In this document: positions 1 through 9,382 of the stretch, piece by piece
How positions within the stretch are numbered: the first letter of the stretch is position 1
How the letters are laid out: the number at the start of each line of letters is the position of its first letter
NCBI RefSeq assembly: GCF_008727865.1
Contig: NZ_VTWU01000001.1
Location: 992,001-1,056,000 of the forward strand
Direction of reading: 5' to 3'
Length of the DNA stretch: 64,000 nt
From: Hymenobacter busanensis
GTDB lineage: Bacteria > Bacteroidota > Bacteroidia > Cytophagales > Hymenobacteraceae
Translations under genes and position numbers: made by a program
The notes under the pieces: generated by a model
Seen by the model: only the letters and a program-made list of their open reading frames with translations
Database searches by the model: none
What the model was told of the DNA's origin: nothing

Positions 1-23
1 TTGCCTACGGCGACTTGTCTTAG
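1..23 (+). CDS. C-terminal end of probable Xre/ParS-type antitoxin (partial)
   Basis: Only the last residues (AYGDLS, then TAG at 21-23) are inside the window, read in frame 3. Xre/MbcA/ParS-type antitoxins of RES toxins often end in a short Gly/Tyr/Ser tail of this sort and lie directly before the toxin, which starts 10 bases further on. The identification rests mainly on this position; too little is visible for a domain call. Confidence 0.35.
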
Positions 24-32
24 CCTCGGCCG

Positions 33-500
33 ATGCTGGTGTACCGCATTTGCCTGGCTAAGTACGCCGACGGCCTGTTTGCCTCGGGCTACCGGGCGCG
101 CTGGAATTTCAAGGACCAGTTCGTCATCTACTGCGCCAGTAGCCGCGCCCTGGCCTGCCTCGAAAACGTGGTGCACCGCAGCGGGGAGGGGCTCAACGAC
201 CAGTTCCGGGTGCTCGTCATCGACGTGCCCGACGACTTGCTGGTGGAAGAAATACCGCTGGCGCAATTGCCGCCCGACTGGACCAAAGCCAGCCGCTATG
301 GCCTGTGCCAGCCCTTGGGCAGCGCGTGGTACGAGGCCCGCCGCTCGGCCGTGCTGCGCGTGCCCTCGTCCATTGTGCCCCAGGAAAGCAACTTCCTGCT
401 GCACAGTCGCCACCCCGATTTCGGCCGCATCCGCATTGTGACGCAGGAACCGTTCAGCTTCGACGCCCGCATCAAAGCCTCCGACGCCGGGGCCGCGTAG
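33..500 (+). CDS. RES-family NAD+-degrading toxin
   Basis: 155 aa, a complete RES domain. The N-terminal RIC...GYRARWN...VIYCASSRALACLEN stretch matches the family pattern, with the conserved Arg at residue 5, the Glu at about 44 in the ALACLE segment and the conserved Ser in the VPSSIVPQESN segment near 112. RES toxins (ParT, MbcT, Res) degrade NAD+, by phosphorolysis or hydrolysis, and are neutralised by an Xre/ParS-like antitoxin encoded just upstream. Here that gene seems to end at 23. The ATG at 33 gives the normal family length. Intact as far as visible. Confidence 0.85.
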   Translation: MLVYRICLAKYADGLFASGYRARWNFKDQFVIYCASSRALACLENVVHRSGEGLNDQFRVLVIDVPDDLLVEEIPLAQLPPDWTKASRYGLCQPLGSAWYEARRSAVLRVPSSIVPQESNFLLHSRHPDFGRIRIVTQEPFSFDARIKASDAGAA

Positions 501-601
501 CGCGTTTTGCCTCAGCCCCACGAAAAAGCCCTTCAGGCCGCTGGGCGACGTGAAGTAAAACAGTACAAATGAAAATTGAATTCACAGAACTGAATTATAA
601 C

Positions 602-1324
602 ATGAAGCATGTTGCAGCATTTAAATGGATGGCATTGTTTTTTGTGATAGTTACTTTTTCCTCATGTAGCAATAAGTCAGAACGTGATGCTGTTGTCAAG
701 GTTGCGAATGAATTTGGTGGGAGTGTTACTGGAACCATTGGCTATGTAAAGACTACAGAAAAGTTCAAAAAAAGTGGTAAGTATTTTCAGTTATTGGTAG
801 AGGATTTGGATGCAAGCTTTTTTAATTATTATTCGGATCTTCGTGTTCCAGCGTCAAAATCAGCATTCATCTTTTTTGACAATATCAAAAAAGATGAATT
901 CAACTATGATTTCATCCGAGTGATTTATAGGTATTCATTGAGGGAAGAAATATATGAATACTCAGTTAACGATCTGTTGTTTTTTAAGAACAATGAATCT
1001 GTTGTTGGTAAAATGGTTAAAGCAATGTGTAATGGTAATTGTATGATAGTGAGTAAATACTTTGATAAAAATGTTTTTAATCAATATGCTGTAAATAGAA
1101 TATGCGACAGTTTGAGGGTATTTGATAATGCTGTAAAAGGGAATAGATTGATTGTTGATATAAAGGGATTTGATGTTGTTAGCGCGAAGCCTCACGCCAT
1201 TAAAGTATTTACAGTAGTAAAGGCAGCTAAGCTTTCAAAGGCAATTTCAGTTATAATCGAGCCTGATAATGGAAGTCGCTTTATAGCAGGGCTCTATATA
1301 TCGAATACGTTTGTAAAAAAGTGA
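602..1324 (+). CDS. AT-rich hypothetical lipoprotein
   Basis: 240 aa from the ATG at 602, chosen because it starts directly with a lipoprotein signal: Lys-His, a hydrophobic stretch ALFFVIVTF, then the lipobox-like SSC at about residues 19-21. An upstream ATG at 569 would add 11 residues before the signal. The rest is a mixed alpha/beta protein with several Tyr- and Phe-rich strands. I do not recognise a family. Base composition is strikingly AT-rich, with many AAT/AAA/TTT codons, unlike all neighbours, which suggests recent acquisition. It follows the RES toxin but has its own codon use, so common transcription is uncertain. Confidence 0.7.
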   Translation: MKHVAAFKWMALFFVIVTFSSCSNKSERDAVVKVANEFGGSVTGTIGYVKTTEKFKKSGKYFQLLVEDLDASFFNYYSDLRVPASKSAFIFFDNIKKDEFNYDFIRVIYRYSLREEIYEYSVNDLLFFKNNESVVGKMVKAMCNGNCMIVSKYFDKNVFNQYAVNRICDSLRVFDNAVKGNRLIVDIKGFDVVSAKPHAIKVFTVVKAAKLSKAISVIIEPDNGSRFIAGLYISNTFVKK

Positions 1325-1705
1325 TTGTACTGCTTGGAAGGGGGTTTTCCGTTGCAAGTATGTTGCTTTAGTTGGACTGAAACCAGTGATACATATACTA
1401 GAGCGGGTTACAGATCTGGCCGCGCCACCTGTCCGGTGGGAAGTACTCAATTAATACGGAACACTTGTGGCACAGCCGCTCGGGCGTATGAGTCAATTGG
1501 CGCAGTCCAGTGCCAGCGCGGGCACTGCCGCCTGCTGCCAAGTATGGACAACTACCCAATTCAGGCCAACCAGCGCGTTCCCGTTATACCTCAATTGCTC
1601 CATTCCGCGTTGAAAGCAGGCAAAACCCCGCAACCCGCGGGCATTTTTCCCTACTTTTGACCAACACCGGGCCGCCGGGGCCCTTCCTCCCGCAACGCTC
1701 CGCCC
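1325..1705. other. Intergenic region, no gene seen
   Basis: 381 bases between the AT-rich lipoprotein gene and the TPR gene. Composition returns from AT-rich to GC-rich across it. I see no convincing ORF, RNA or repeat; the only signal is a probable -7 promoter box close to the TPR gene (1652-1659). Confidence 0.5.
1652..1659 (+). promoter_or_regulatory. Candidate -7 box for the TPR gene
   Basis: TACTTTTG fits the Bacteroidota -7 consensus TAnnTTTG, 47 bases before the ATG at 1706. No good TTTG -33 element is seen at the usual 19-20 base distance. Confidence 0.35.
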
Positions 1706-4700
1706 ATGAAGCTTCTCTCTCGCTTGGCGCTGGCTGCCTCGCTCAGCGCCGCGACGCCGCTGGCCCTGCAGGCCCAGCACACCCAGAAATTCACCAACGA
1801 CGAACGCCCGTTCCTCGAAGGCCTCGAACTCTTCGACCGTGGCCAATATGGCGCCGCCCAAACCGCGTTTCAGCAGTACCTGGAAACCACGCAGCGCCGC
1901 ACCGGCGAGCTGCGCGACCGGACCGTGGACGCCGAGTACTACTACGCCGTCAGCGGCCTGTACCTGTTCCATCCCGACGCGGAAAGCCGCATCTTGGCCT
2001 TCGCCGAAAACAACCCGGCCCACCCCAAAGCCGCCTCGGCCTTCTTCGAGCTGGGCAAAACCTACTTCGACAAAAAGGACTACAAGCGCGCCGCCGAGTA
2101 CCTGCAGCGCGTGGCCCCCGACAACCTCGGCAACGAGCAGCGGGCCGAGTCGGAATTTAAGCTCGCCTACAGCTACTTCGCCCAGAAGGAGTTCGACAAG
2201 GCCAAGCTGATATTCGACCGCAACAAGCAGGGCAGCCACCAGTACCGCTACGCCAGCAGCTACTACGCGGGCTACCTCGCCTTCAAGGCCGGCAACTACG
2301 CCGCCGCCCGCCAGGACCTGGCCACGGCCGAGCAGAACGACGCCTACCGCCCGGTGGTGCCGGCCATCATGAGCCAGATCTACTACAAAGAGGGCAACCT
2401 CGACGGGCTCATCGACTACGGCACCAAGGCGCTGGCCCAGAACCCGCCGCCCCAGGGCGCCGACGAGATTCAGCTGCTGGTGGGCGACGCCTTTTACCAG
2501 AAGCAGGACTACGCCCGCGCCGCCGAGTACTTCGACAAATACGCCGCCGGCCGCAAGAAAATCGAGCCGATGGTGCAGTACAAAATTGGCTACGCCAACT
2601 TCAAGCAGGGCGACTTCAAGGGCGCCATCGGCAGCCTGAAGGGCGTGGCGGCGCAGCGCGACTCGCTGGGGCAGAACGCGGCCTACCACCTCGGGCTGAG
2701 CTACATTCAGAACAACTCCAAGCAGCTGGCCCTAACGGCCTTCGACGCCGCCCGCCGGGCCTCGTTCGACAAGCAGGTGGCCGAAAACGCGCAGCTAAAG
2801 TACGCGCAGGTGAGCTACGAGCTGGGCAACACCCCGGACGCTATTGATGCGCTGGAGGAGTTCGGCAAGAAGTACCCGCGCTCAAAGAACCGCGCCATTG
2901 CCGACGACCTGCTCTCCGACGCCTACCTGGGCAGCAACGACTACGCCCGCGCCCTGCGCTACCTCGAAGGCCTCGACGAGCGCACGCCCAAGCTGAACGC
3001 CACCTACCAGCGCGTGGCCTACTACCAGGCCGCCACGCTCTACAACAACGGCAAGTACGGCGAGGCCCTGCCGCTGGTGGAGAAATCCTTGCGGGTGCAG
3101 CAGGACGACGCCCTGCGCGCCGCCGCCCAGGTGCTGCAAGGCGAAATCTACTCGGTGGGGTTGCAGTACGAGCCGGCCATCAAGGCCTACAACGCGGCCC
3201 TGAGCACGGCCCGCGACGGCGCCGCCGCCCAAACCGACTTCGACCAAAAGGCCCGCTACGGCCTCGGCTACGCCTACTACAACAACAAGCAGTACGCCCA
3301 GGCGCGGCCGTATTTCCAGGCTTTCCTCAACGACAAGGAAGCCAAGCCGGCCTCCGACCCGAACTACTACGACGTGACGCTGCGCCTGGCCGATACCTAC
3401 TACGTGGCCAAAAGCTACGCCCAGGCCATCGAGCTGTACGACAAAGTCATTCAGGCCAACGCGCCCGACAAGGACTTTGCCTACTACCAGAAAAGCCTTG
3501 CCCTGAGCTTGATGGGCCGCAAAGACGACGCAGCCAAGACGCTGCAGACGCTGCTGCGCACCTCGCCCAACTCGCGCTACGCCGACGACGCGGTGTACCA
3601 GCAGGCCCAGCTCGACTACGAAGGCGGCAACTACCAGCCCGCCATCGAAGGCTTCACGCGCCTGATTCAGAACCGGCCGAACTCGCCGCTGTTGCCGCAG
3701 GCCCTGCTCAAGCGCGGCGTGGCCTACCAGAACCTGCAGCAGCACGAGAAAGCCGTGACGGACTTCAAACAGGTGCTGGCGCAGTTTCCGCGCACCAAAT
3801 CGGCTTCCAGCGCCATTTTGAGCTTGCAGGAAAGCCTCACGGCCCTCGGCCGCACGGAGGATTTCGACCAGGAGCTGGCCACCTACAAGCAGGTAAACCC
3901 CAACGACAAGGCGGTGGAATCGGTGGAGTTTGAAGCGGCCAAGTCGCTCTACACCGCCGAGAAGTACGCCCTGGCCATTCCGCGCCTCGAAGCCTACCTG
4001 AAGCAGTACAACGCCAACGCCCTGGCCGCCGACGCCCGCTTTTTCCTGGCCGACTCGTACCTGAAAACCGGCAAGAAAGCCGAGGCCCTGCCGCGCCTGA
4101 AAGCCGTGGTGGAAGAAGGCAAGAGCGAGTACGTGCTACGGGCCGTGGGCCGCGTGGCCGAGCTGGAGTTTGAGAACAAGAACTACCCCGAGGCCGCCAA
4201 ATACTACACCCGCCTGCGCGAAACCACCAGCAACCGCCGCGACCGGGCCAACGCCGGCCTGGGCCTGGTGCGCAGCTACTACGAAGCCGCCGACTACGCC
4301 GGCGCCAAGCGCGTGGCCGCCGAAGTGCTGGCCGAGGGCAGCGCTACGCCCGCCACGGCCAGCGCCGCGCAGGTGTATATCGGCAAAGCCAGCTACAAAG
4401 CCGGCGACCTGGACGCGGCCGTGACCGAGCTGACTACCGCCGCCAAAACCGCCGACGTGAACGGCGCCGAAGCCCAGTACACCCTGGCCGAGGTGCTGTT
4501 TCAGCAGAAAAAGTACGAGCCCGCGCTGGACGCCGCCTTCAAGCTCAATTCCGACTTCAACCAGTACGACCTGTGGCTGGGGCGGGCTTTTCTGCTGATT
4601 TCCGACGTGTACCAGGCTCAGGGCGAGATGTTCCAGGCCCGCGCCACGCTCAATTCCATCATCGACAACAAATTCCCGGTAGCCGAGGTGCTGGAAGCCG

Positions 4701-4915
4701 CCAAGCAGAAGCTGGCCGCGCTGGATGCCGCGGGCACGGGCGCTCCGGCCGGCGGCACCAAGCCGGCCACGAGCAAGCCCGCCGGCACGACCAAAGCGGG
4801 CACGACCAAACCCGGCACAACGCCTAAAACGCCCACCACCGGCAAGCGCAACTCCCTGCAACCGCAATCCGACTCGACCCGCACCGACTCGGCCGCTCCG
4901 GCGCAAGAGGAGTAA
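1706..4915 (+). CDS. Large secreted tetratricopeptide-repeat protein
   Basis: 1069 aa. A signal peptide (MKLLSRLALAASLSAAT...LQAQ, cleavage near residue 23) is followed by TPR repeats over almost the whole length, with repeated Y-x-x-A/G...A-x-x-x-F/Y-x-x-x-L patterns. The tail (about 1010-1069) is low complexity, rich in Thr, Lys, Pro and Gly. TPR arrays bind proteins, so a periplasmic or outer-membrane-associated scaffold is likely. The next gene, 113 bases on, is an outer-membrane barrel, and the ExbB/ExbD/TonB block follows, so it may belong to an envelope-energised transport complex. No catalytic domain is visible. Confidence 0.85.
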   Translation: MKLLSRLALAASLSAATPLALQAQHTQKFTNDERPFLEGLELFDRGQYGAAQTAFQQYLETTQRRTGELRDRTVDAEYYYAVSGLYLFHPDAESRILAFAENNPAHPKAASAFFELGKTYFDKKDYKRAAEYLQRVAPDNLGNEQRAESEFKLAYSYFAQKEFDKAKLIFDRNKQGSHQYRYASSYYAGYLAFKAGNYAAARQDLATAEQNDAYRPVVPAIMSQIYYKEGNLDGLIDYGTKALAQNPPPQGADEIQLLVGDAFYQKQDYARAAEYFDKYAAGRKKIEPMVQYKIGYANFKQGDFKGAIGSLKGVAAQRDSLGQNAAYHLGLSYIQNNSKQLALTAFDAARRASFDKQVAENAQLKYAQVSYELGNTPDAIDALEEFGKKYPRSKNRAIADDLLSDAYLGSNDYARALRYLEGLDERTPKLNATYQRVAYYQAATLYNNGKYGEALPLVEKSLRVQQDDALRAAAQVLQGEIYSVGLQYEPAIKAYNAALSTARDGAAAQTDFDQKARYGLGYAYYNNKQYAQARPYFQAFLNDKEAKPASDPNYYDVTLRLADTYYVAKSYAQAIELYDKVIQANAPDKDFAYYQKSLALSLMGRKDDAAKTLQTLLRTSPNSRYADDAVYQQAQLDYEGGNYQPAIEGFTRLIQNRPNSPLLPQALLKRGVAYQNLQQHEKAVTDFKQVLAQFPRTKSASSAILSLQESLTALGRTEDFDQELATYKQVNPNDKAVESVEFEAAKSLYTAEKYALAIPRLEAYLKQYNANALAADARFFLADSYLKTGKKAEALPRLKAVVEEGKSEYVLRAVGRVAELEFENKNYPEAAKYYTRLRETTSNRRDRANAGLGLVRSYYEAADYAGAKRVAAEVLAEGSATPATASAAQVYIGKASYKAGDLDAAVTELTTAAKTADVNGAEAQYTLAEVLFQQKKYEPALDAAFKLNSDFNQYDLWLGRAFLLISDVYQAQGEMFQARATLNSIIDNKFPVAEVLEAAKQKLAALDAAGTGAPAGGTKPATSKPAGTTKAGTTKPGTTPKTPTTGKRNSLQPQSDSTRTDSAAPAQEE

Positions 4916-5028
4916 GCCCAGCGTTGTCGCCCGAAATCAATCCTTGAATCGTTGGATGCCAGGGGAGCGGCTGGCGGGACCCAAAGCCCGGCGCCGCAGC
5001 CCCTGAATCCTTAGACCTGAGTTTCTGA

Positions 5029-6744
5029 ATGAGCATTTCTTCCCATCGGCGCTTAACCCTGGCCGCCCTGCTGACGGCCGCGGCCGTGCCGGCGCTGGCC
5101 CAGCCCACGCGCCCGACGACGCGCCCCAAGAGCGGCAAGATTGAAGAAGCCGAAATTGAAATTGTGAAGGAACGCGAAAACCAGCTGCCCGAGGCGGCGC
5201 GCAACTTCGACAAGATTCAGCTGGCCCCGCCCGCCAAAACCGACCGGCAGGTGCGCTACACCTTCCCCGACTTCCGGCTGCCGAGCCAGAACCTGAACCC
5301 CTCGGTGCGGGTGCTCACCATCAAGCAAGAAGAGTTGGCGCCGCTACAAGGCAACTACGCCCGCCTCGGCGTGGGCAACTACGCCTCCCTGCTGGGTCAG
5401 GCGCACCTGCACACCACCCGCAACCCCGATTACGCCTACGGCCTCGACCTCGACCATTTGTCCTCCGCTCGTGGCCCAGTCGATGGCAAGAACTCGTCGG
5501 TGAGCCAAAGCAAGGTGCAGCTGATGGGTGAGCGGTACAACGGCCCTACCACGCTGGGCGCCCGCGTAAACCTGGGCCGCGACCGGGCCAATTTCTACGG
5601 CTACAACCCCAAGATCGAGCCCACGCCCGACCCGGACTCGATCAAGCAGGTGTTCTACCGCGTCGATGCGCAGGCCTACCTACGCAACCGCGACCGGGAC
5701 GCGGCATTCCAATACGACGTGGCCGCCGGCTACCGCTACTGGAAAGACCGGTTTGCCGCCACGGAAGGCAACGTGTACGCGCAGCTGCGCACGGCTTACT
5801 ACGTGACCGAGAAAGGCCGCGTGCGCCTCGACGGCGACCTGTCGTTCATCTCGCAAAAAGACTCGGCGTTTTCGCTGAGCCGGCCGTTTGCGCAGGCCAC
5901 GGCCGTGTACGAGCAGAAAATCGGCACCCGCCTCGACATCGGCGTGGGCGGCACCGTGGGCTACACCGGCGACACCATCAACAACGCCCGGCAAGCCAAT
6001 TTCTTCCCGGCCGTGCGCCTGGGCTACACCGTAGTGGAGGACAAGTTCGTACTCTTCGGCGGCCTGGGTGGCGGCCTGCAGCGCGTCACGCTCTACGATG
6101 TGACGCAGGAAAACGCCTGGCTCGGCCCGCGCCAGCAGGTGGCCGACACCCGCCGCGGGCCCACGGTGTTCTTTGGCTTCAACGCCGCGCCGGTGCGCAA
6201 CCTGCAGGCTTCGGTGAAGGTCACGCTCAGCAACGACCGGAACCTGTACTTCTACAACCTCTCGCGCCGCGACACCACCCGCTACGACCTCGTGTACGAC
6301 CCGAAGTCAACGCAGCTGATGAACGTGCACGGCGAGCTGATTTACAACGCCGCCGAGAAAGTGCGCGTGGGCACCAAGCTCGATTACAACGGCTACAAGG
6401 TGAAAACCCTGGCCGAGCCGTTCCACCGCCCGGCCTTCCAGGGCGTGTTCTTTGCCACCTACAACATGTACGATAAGCTGCTGTTGGGCGGCGAGTTGTA
6501 CGCGCTCAGCTCCAGCTACGGTTCGGTGCGCTACCCGGTGGGCGTGCCCACCACGCAGTTCCGCGAAGCCATCCGCACCACCGATGCCGTCGTCGACCTG
6601 AACCTGCGGGCTGATTACCGCTTTTCGGAAAACTTGTCGTTCTTTGTTTTGGGCAACAACCTGCTAGGTCGTAAGTACGAGCGTTTCCTGAACTATCCAG
6701 TGAAGGGCGTCAATGTACTGGCCGGCGTGGGCTATCAGTTCTAA
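5029..6744 (+). CDS. Outer-membrane beta-barrel protein, TonB-receptor-like
   Basis: 571 aa. A signal peptide (about 1-25, ending ALAQ) precedes a short linker (res about 27-60, TRPTTRPKSGKIEEAE...) and then about 500 residues of alternating beta-strand pattern ending in an aromatic residue (GVGYQF), the usual outer-membrane insertion signature. The strands around 420-571 resemble the barrel of TonB-dependent receptors, but no plug or carboxypeptidase-like domain is present, so it is a plug-less barrel. Probably co-transcribed with the TPR gene upstream. Substrate unknown. Confidence 0.75.
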   Translation: MSISSHRRLTLAALLTAAAVPALAQPTRPTTRPKSGKIEEAEIEIVKERENQLPEAARNFDKIQLAPPAKTDRQVRYTFPDFRLPSQNLNPSVRVLTIKQEELAPLQGNYARLGVGNYASLLGQAHLHTTRNPDYAYGLDLDHLSSARGPVDGKNSSVSQSKVQLMGERYNGPTTLGARVNLGRDRANFYGYNPKIEPTPDPDSIKQVFYRVDAQAYLRNRDRDAAFQYDVAAGYRYWKDRFAATEGNVYAQLRTAYYVTEKGRVRLDGDLSFISQKDSAFSLSRPFAQATAVYEQKIGTRLDIGVGGTVGYTGDTINNARQANFFPAVRLGYTVVEDKFVLFGGLGGGLQRVTLYDVTQENAWLGPRQQVADTRRGPTVFFGFNAAPVRNLQASVKVTLSNDRNLYFYNLSRRDTTRYDLVYDPKSTQLMNVHGELIYNAAEKVRVGTKLDYNGYKVKTLAEPFHRPAFQGVFFATYNMYDKLLLGGELYALSSSYGSVRYPVGVPTTQFREAIRTTDAVVDLNLRADYRFSENLSFFVLGNNLLGRKYERFLNYPVKGVNVLAGVGYQF

Positions 6745-6864
6745 CCGGCTGACTTCCCAAGCATTGCCCGAGCCGCCGGGGCGCTTCTGCGTGAAGCGTT
6801 TCGGCGGCTCGGCCCGCAACTGGCCGTTGTCCAATTTTTACCGCTCACCTCACTTCGCACCGCC

Positions 6865-8028
6865 TTGCAGCTATCCGACCACATCCAGCGCCTGCTTCGC
6901 GACCATGACTGCGTCATCATTCCCGATTTCGGCGGCCTGATTGCCGATTACGAGCCGGCGCGGCTGCACCCGGTACGCCACACGCTGACGCCGCCGACCA
7001 AGCGCGTGGCCTTTAACCAGGCCCTGACGCGCAACGACGGCCTGCTGGTGGATGCCCTGAGCCGCGCTACGGGCCTCACGGCCGGCATGGCCCGGCAGCA
7101 GGTGCGCGAAGCCGTGGCCGCCATGCAGCAGGAGCTGGAAGCCCAGCAGCGCACCGAGTTGCCCGGCATCGGCGTTTTTCGCCGCGCCACCGGCCGCGGG
7201 CTCGATTTTGAATACACCGGGGCCACCAACCTGCTGCCCGCCAGCTACGGTCTGCCCGAGCTGACCTCGCGCCCCGTGCGCGCCACCGATGCCTTGCTGG
7301 CCCGCGAACGTACCCGTGAAATGCCTCAGCCCATATTGGCCGCGAGCCGGAACGGCCGGCTGCGCCGCGTCTTCAACGTCGTAGCGGGCATGGTGCTCGT
7401 CGGGCTGGTGCTGTCGGCCAACTACCAGTTTGCCCTGCGCGCCGGCTACCTGCCCGACGACTGGAAACTGACGGCCCTCGAACAGCAAGCCGAGGTGCGT
7501 GCCAACACGCAAGCCGCCAACCTGGCCAGCAGCTCTTTTGCCGAAACCATCGTGCCCGACGGCACACCCGAAACCCAGCCCGAAATTGCCAAGCCGGCGG
7601 CCGAGCTGTCGGTAGCATCGGTGGCCGAAGCCACCAAGAAAGCCGTAGCAACTCCGGCGGTAGCGGCCAAGCCGGCCGCTGTAAAGCCCACGGCTGCAAC
7701 CCCGCGCAAGTCCGCGCCGTCAGTAGCGGCAACGCCGGTGGCGGCGGCATCGACGGGCGGTACCACAATTTCGGGCGTTACCAACCGTTTCTATGTGGTA
7801 ACGGGCGCGTTCAACACGTGGCGTTCGGCCGAACAAGCGCGTAAGAACCTTGCGGCCAAGGGCCACCCGGCCCGCATCATCATGCCGCGCCGCGGTACGC
7901 TGAAGGTGAAAGGTACCCGCTATTTCCGCCTCGCCGTTGCCGATTTTGCCACTCCGGCCACTGCCAAGCAAGGGTTACCAGCCCTGCGCAAGCAATATGG
8001 TCACGACATTCAGGTCTTCAACTATTAG
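6865..8028 (+). CDS. HU/CCDC81-like and SPOR domain protein
   Basis: 387 aa, starting at TTG 6865 (QLSDHIQRLLRDHDCVIIPDFGG), the conserved start of the prokaryotic CCDC81 HU-like domain (about 1-75). A membrane helix lies at about 170-190 (FNVVAGMVLVGLVLSANYQ), then an Ala/Pro/Lys-rich linker, then a SPOR domain at about 305-387 (NRFYVVTGAFNTW...YFRLAVADF). SPOR domains bind denuded peptidoglycan at division sites. The gene ends 1 base before the exbB-like ATG, so they are one transcript. The arrangement CCDC81-SPOR, ExbB, ExbD, TonB is common in Bacteroidota. Confidence 0.85.
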   Translation: MQLSDHIQRLLRDHDCVIIPDFGGLIADYEPARLHPVRHTLTPPTKRVAFNQALTRNDGLLVDALSRATGLTAGMARQQVREAVAAMQQELEAQQRTELPGIGVFRRATGRGLDFEYTGATNLLPASYGLPELTSRPVRATDALLARERTREMPQPILAASRNGRLRRVFNVVAGMVLVGLVLSANYQFALRAGYLPDDWKLTALEQQAEVRANTQAANLASSSFAETIVPDGTPETQPEIAKPAAELSVASVAEATKKAVATPAVAAKPAAVKPTAATPRKSAPSVAATPVAAASTGGTTISGVTNRFYVVTGAFNTWRSAEQARKNLAAKGHPARIIMPRRGTLKVKGTRYFRLAVADFATPATAKQGLPALRKQYGHDIQVFNY

Positions 8029-8029
8029 C

Positions 8030-8740
8030 ATGATTGCACCCTTTCTGCTGCAGATAACCACCGCTGCCGCCGACTCCGCCGCCGACCCCACCGCCACTGC
8101 CGCCGCGGCCCCCGCCGCCCAGCCCGACTCGTTATCCGTCATTGATCTGGTCCTGCAAGGGGGCTGGATTATGATTCCGATTGCGCTGCTCTCGCTGCTC
8201 TCCATCTACATCATCATCGAGCGATACATCACCATCCGCCGGGCCGCCGCGCTGCCCGACTCGTTTATGGGGCAGATCCGGAACCTGATGGTGAAGGGCG
8301 ACCTGCAGGGTGCCAAAATGCTCTGCGCCCAAACCGCTTCGCCGCTGGCCCGCATGATTGAGAAGGGCATCCGCCGCATCGGCATTCCGCTCAAGGACAT
8401 TGAAACCTCGGTGGAAAACGTGGGCAAAGTGGAAATTGCCCGCCTCGAGAAGAACATCAGCGTGCTGGGCATTGTGGCCGGCATTGCGCCCATGCTCGGG
8501 TTCGTGGGTACCATCATCGGCGTAATCAAGATTTTCTATGCCATTAGCACCACTGGCGACTTCGGCATTGCCCAGATTTCGGGCGGTCTGTACACCAAGA
8601 TGGTCACGTCGGCCGCCGGCCTCATCGTCGGCATCATTGCTCACGTGGGCTACCACGGCCTCACGCTGATGGTGGAGCGGCTGGTGTTCCGCATGGAAAA
8701 CTCGGCCATCGAGTTCATGGACATTCTGCAGGATAATTAA
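8030..8740 (+). CDS. exbB: MotA/TolQ/ExbB proton channel protein
   Basis: 236 aa from the ATG at 8030, directly after the previous stop codon; a longer reading from 7937 would overlap the SPOR gene. Three membrane helices are visible at about 44-62, 145-168 and 192-213, with a cytoplasmic loop between the first two, as in TolQ/ExbB. The motif APMLGFVGTIIGVIKIFYAIS in helix 2 is the family hallmark. It forms the inner-membrane proton channel with the ExbD-like protein at 8823 and energises the TonB-like protein at 9383. TolQ is a possible alternative name. Confidence 0.92.
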   Translation: MIAPFLLQITTAAADSAADPTATAAAAPAAQPDSLSVIDLVLQGGWIMIPIALLSLLSIYIIIERYITIRRAAALPDSFMGQIRNLMVKGDLQGAKMLCAQTASPLARMIEKGIRRIGIPLKDIETSVENVGKVEIARLEKNISVLGIVAGIAPMLGFVGTIIGVIKIFYAISTTGDFGIAQISGGLYTKMVTSAAGLIVGIIAHVGYHGLTLMVERLVFRMENSAIEFMDILQDN

Positions 8741-8806
8741 TCAGTTGCCGGTTGCGCGCTGTCAGGTGCCCGTTCGTTTCAGAACAGCCTGACAACCGGC
8801 AACTGA
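8741..8806 (+). repeat. Inverted repeat between exbB and exbD
   Basis: Perfect 14-base arms TCAGTTGCCGGTTG (8741-8754) and CAACCGGCAACTGA (8793-8806), with extra partial pairing inside (CTGTCAGG and CCTGACA). A third related copy, GCAACTGACA, follows just before the exbD ATG. It begins directly after the exbB stop. It could set the exbB:exbD ratio by slowing transcription or protecting the upstream mRNA; there is no U-run, so it is not a terminator. Confidence 0.7.
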
Positions 8807-8822
8807 CAACTCGCAACTGACA

Positions 8823-9230
8823 ATGGATTTAAGCCGCCGCCGTAAGCTCTCCTCGCACGTCGAGACCAGCTCGATGAACGACATCATGTTCTTCCTGATG
8901 CTGTTCTTCCTAATTGTGTCGACGATGGTGAACCCGAACGTGATTAAGCTGTTGCTGCCCAATGCCCGCTCGGGCAAGGCAGTGATGAAGCAAACCATCA
9001 ACGTATCAGTTACCGCCGATGGATCGTATTTCCTGGACCGCCAGCCGCTGGCGCCCGGTTCGCTCGAAGAAGCCCTGCGCCAGCGCATTCAGGGCAGCGA
9101 GGAAACCACTGTGGTGCTGCGCGTCGACAAAAGCCTGAACGTGCAAAAGCTGGTCGACATCCTCGAAATCGGCAACCGCCTCAAGATTAAAATGGTCATG
9201 GCCACGGCCGCCGAGCAGGCCAAGGGCTAG
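8823..9230 (+). CDS. exbD: ExbD/TolR family biopolymer transporter
   Basis: 135 aa, the normal length. A short basic cytoplasmic N-terminus (RRRKLSSHVETSS) leads to a single membrane helix at about 21-36 (IMFFLMLFFLIVST) that begins directly after Asp20, the conserved protonatable residue of ExbD/TolR. A periplasmic domain follows (about 45-130), including LNVQKLVDILEIGNRLKI. Partner of the ExbB-like channel upstream. Confidence 0.92.
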   Translation: MDLSRRRKLSSHVETSSMNDIMFFLMLFFLIVSTMVNPNVIKLLLPNARSGKAVMKQTINVSVTADGSYFLDRQPLAPGSLEEALRQRIQGSEETTVVLRVDKSLNVQKLVDILEIGNRLKIKMVMATAAEQAKG

Positions 9231-9382
9231 CCCGCTGCCGGCCCTGGCCCGTAACTTGCCCCGATGCGCTGAACCTCAGTCGCACCGGGGCGCGTTGTTA
9301 GTAGGCTGGCCCACCCGGCCATGCGAATGGCCCCCGCCGGCCGCTTCTGAAACCTGAGTTTTTACCTTCTGCATCTTTTCCC

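Noticed and set aside
1493..2689. Long minus-strand frames opposite the TPR gene, and similar long frames opposite gyrA and his genes
   Set aside because: High-GC shadow frames without signal or domain features; the opposite frames are clear family members.
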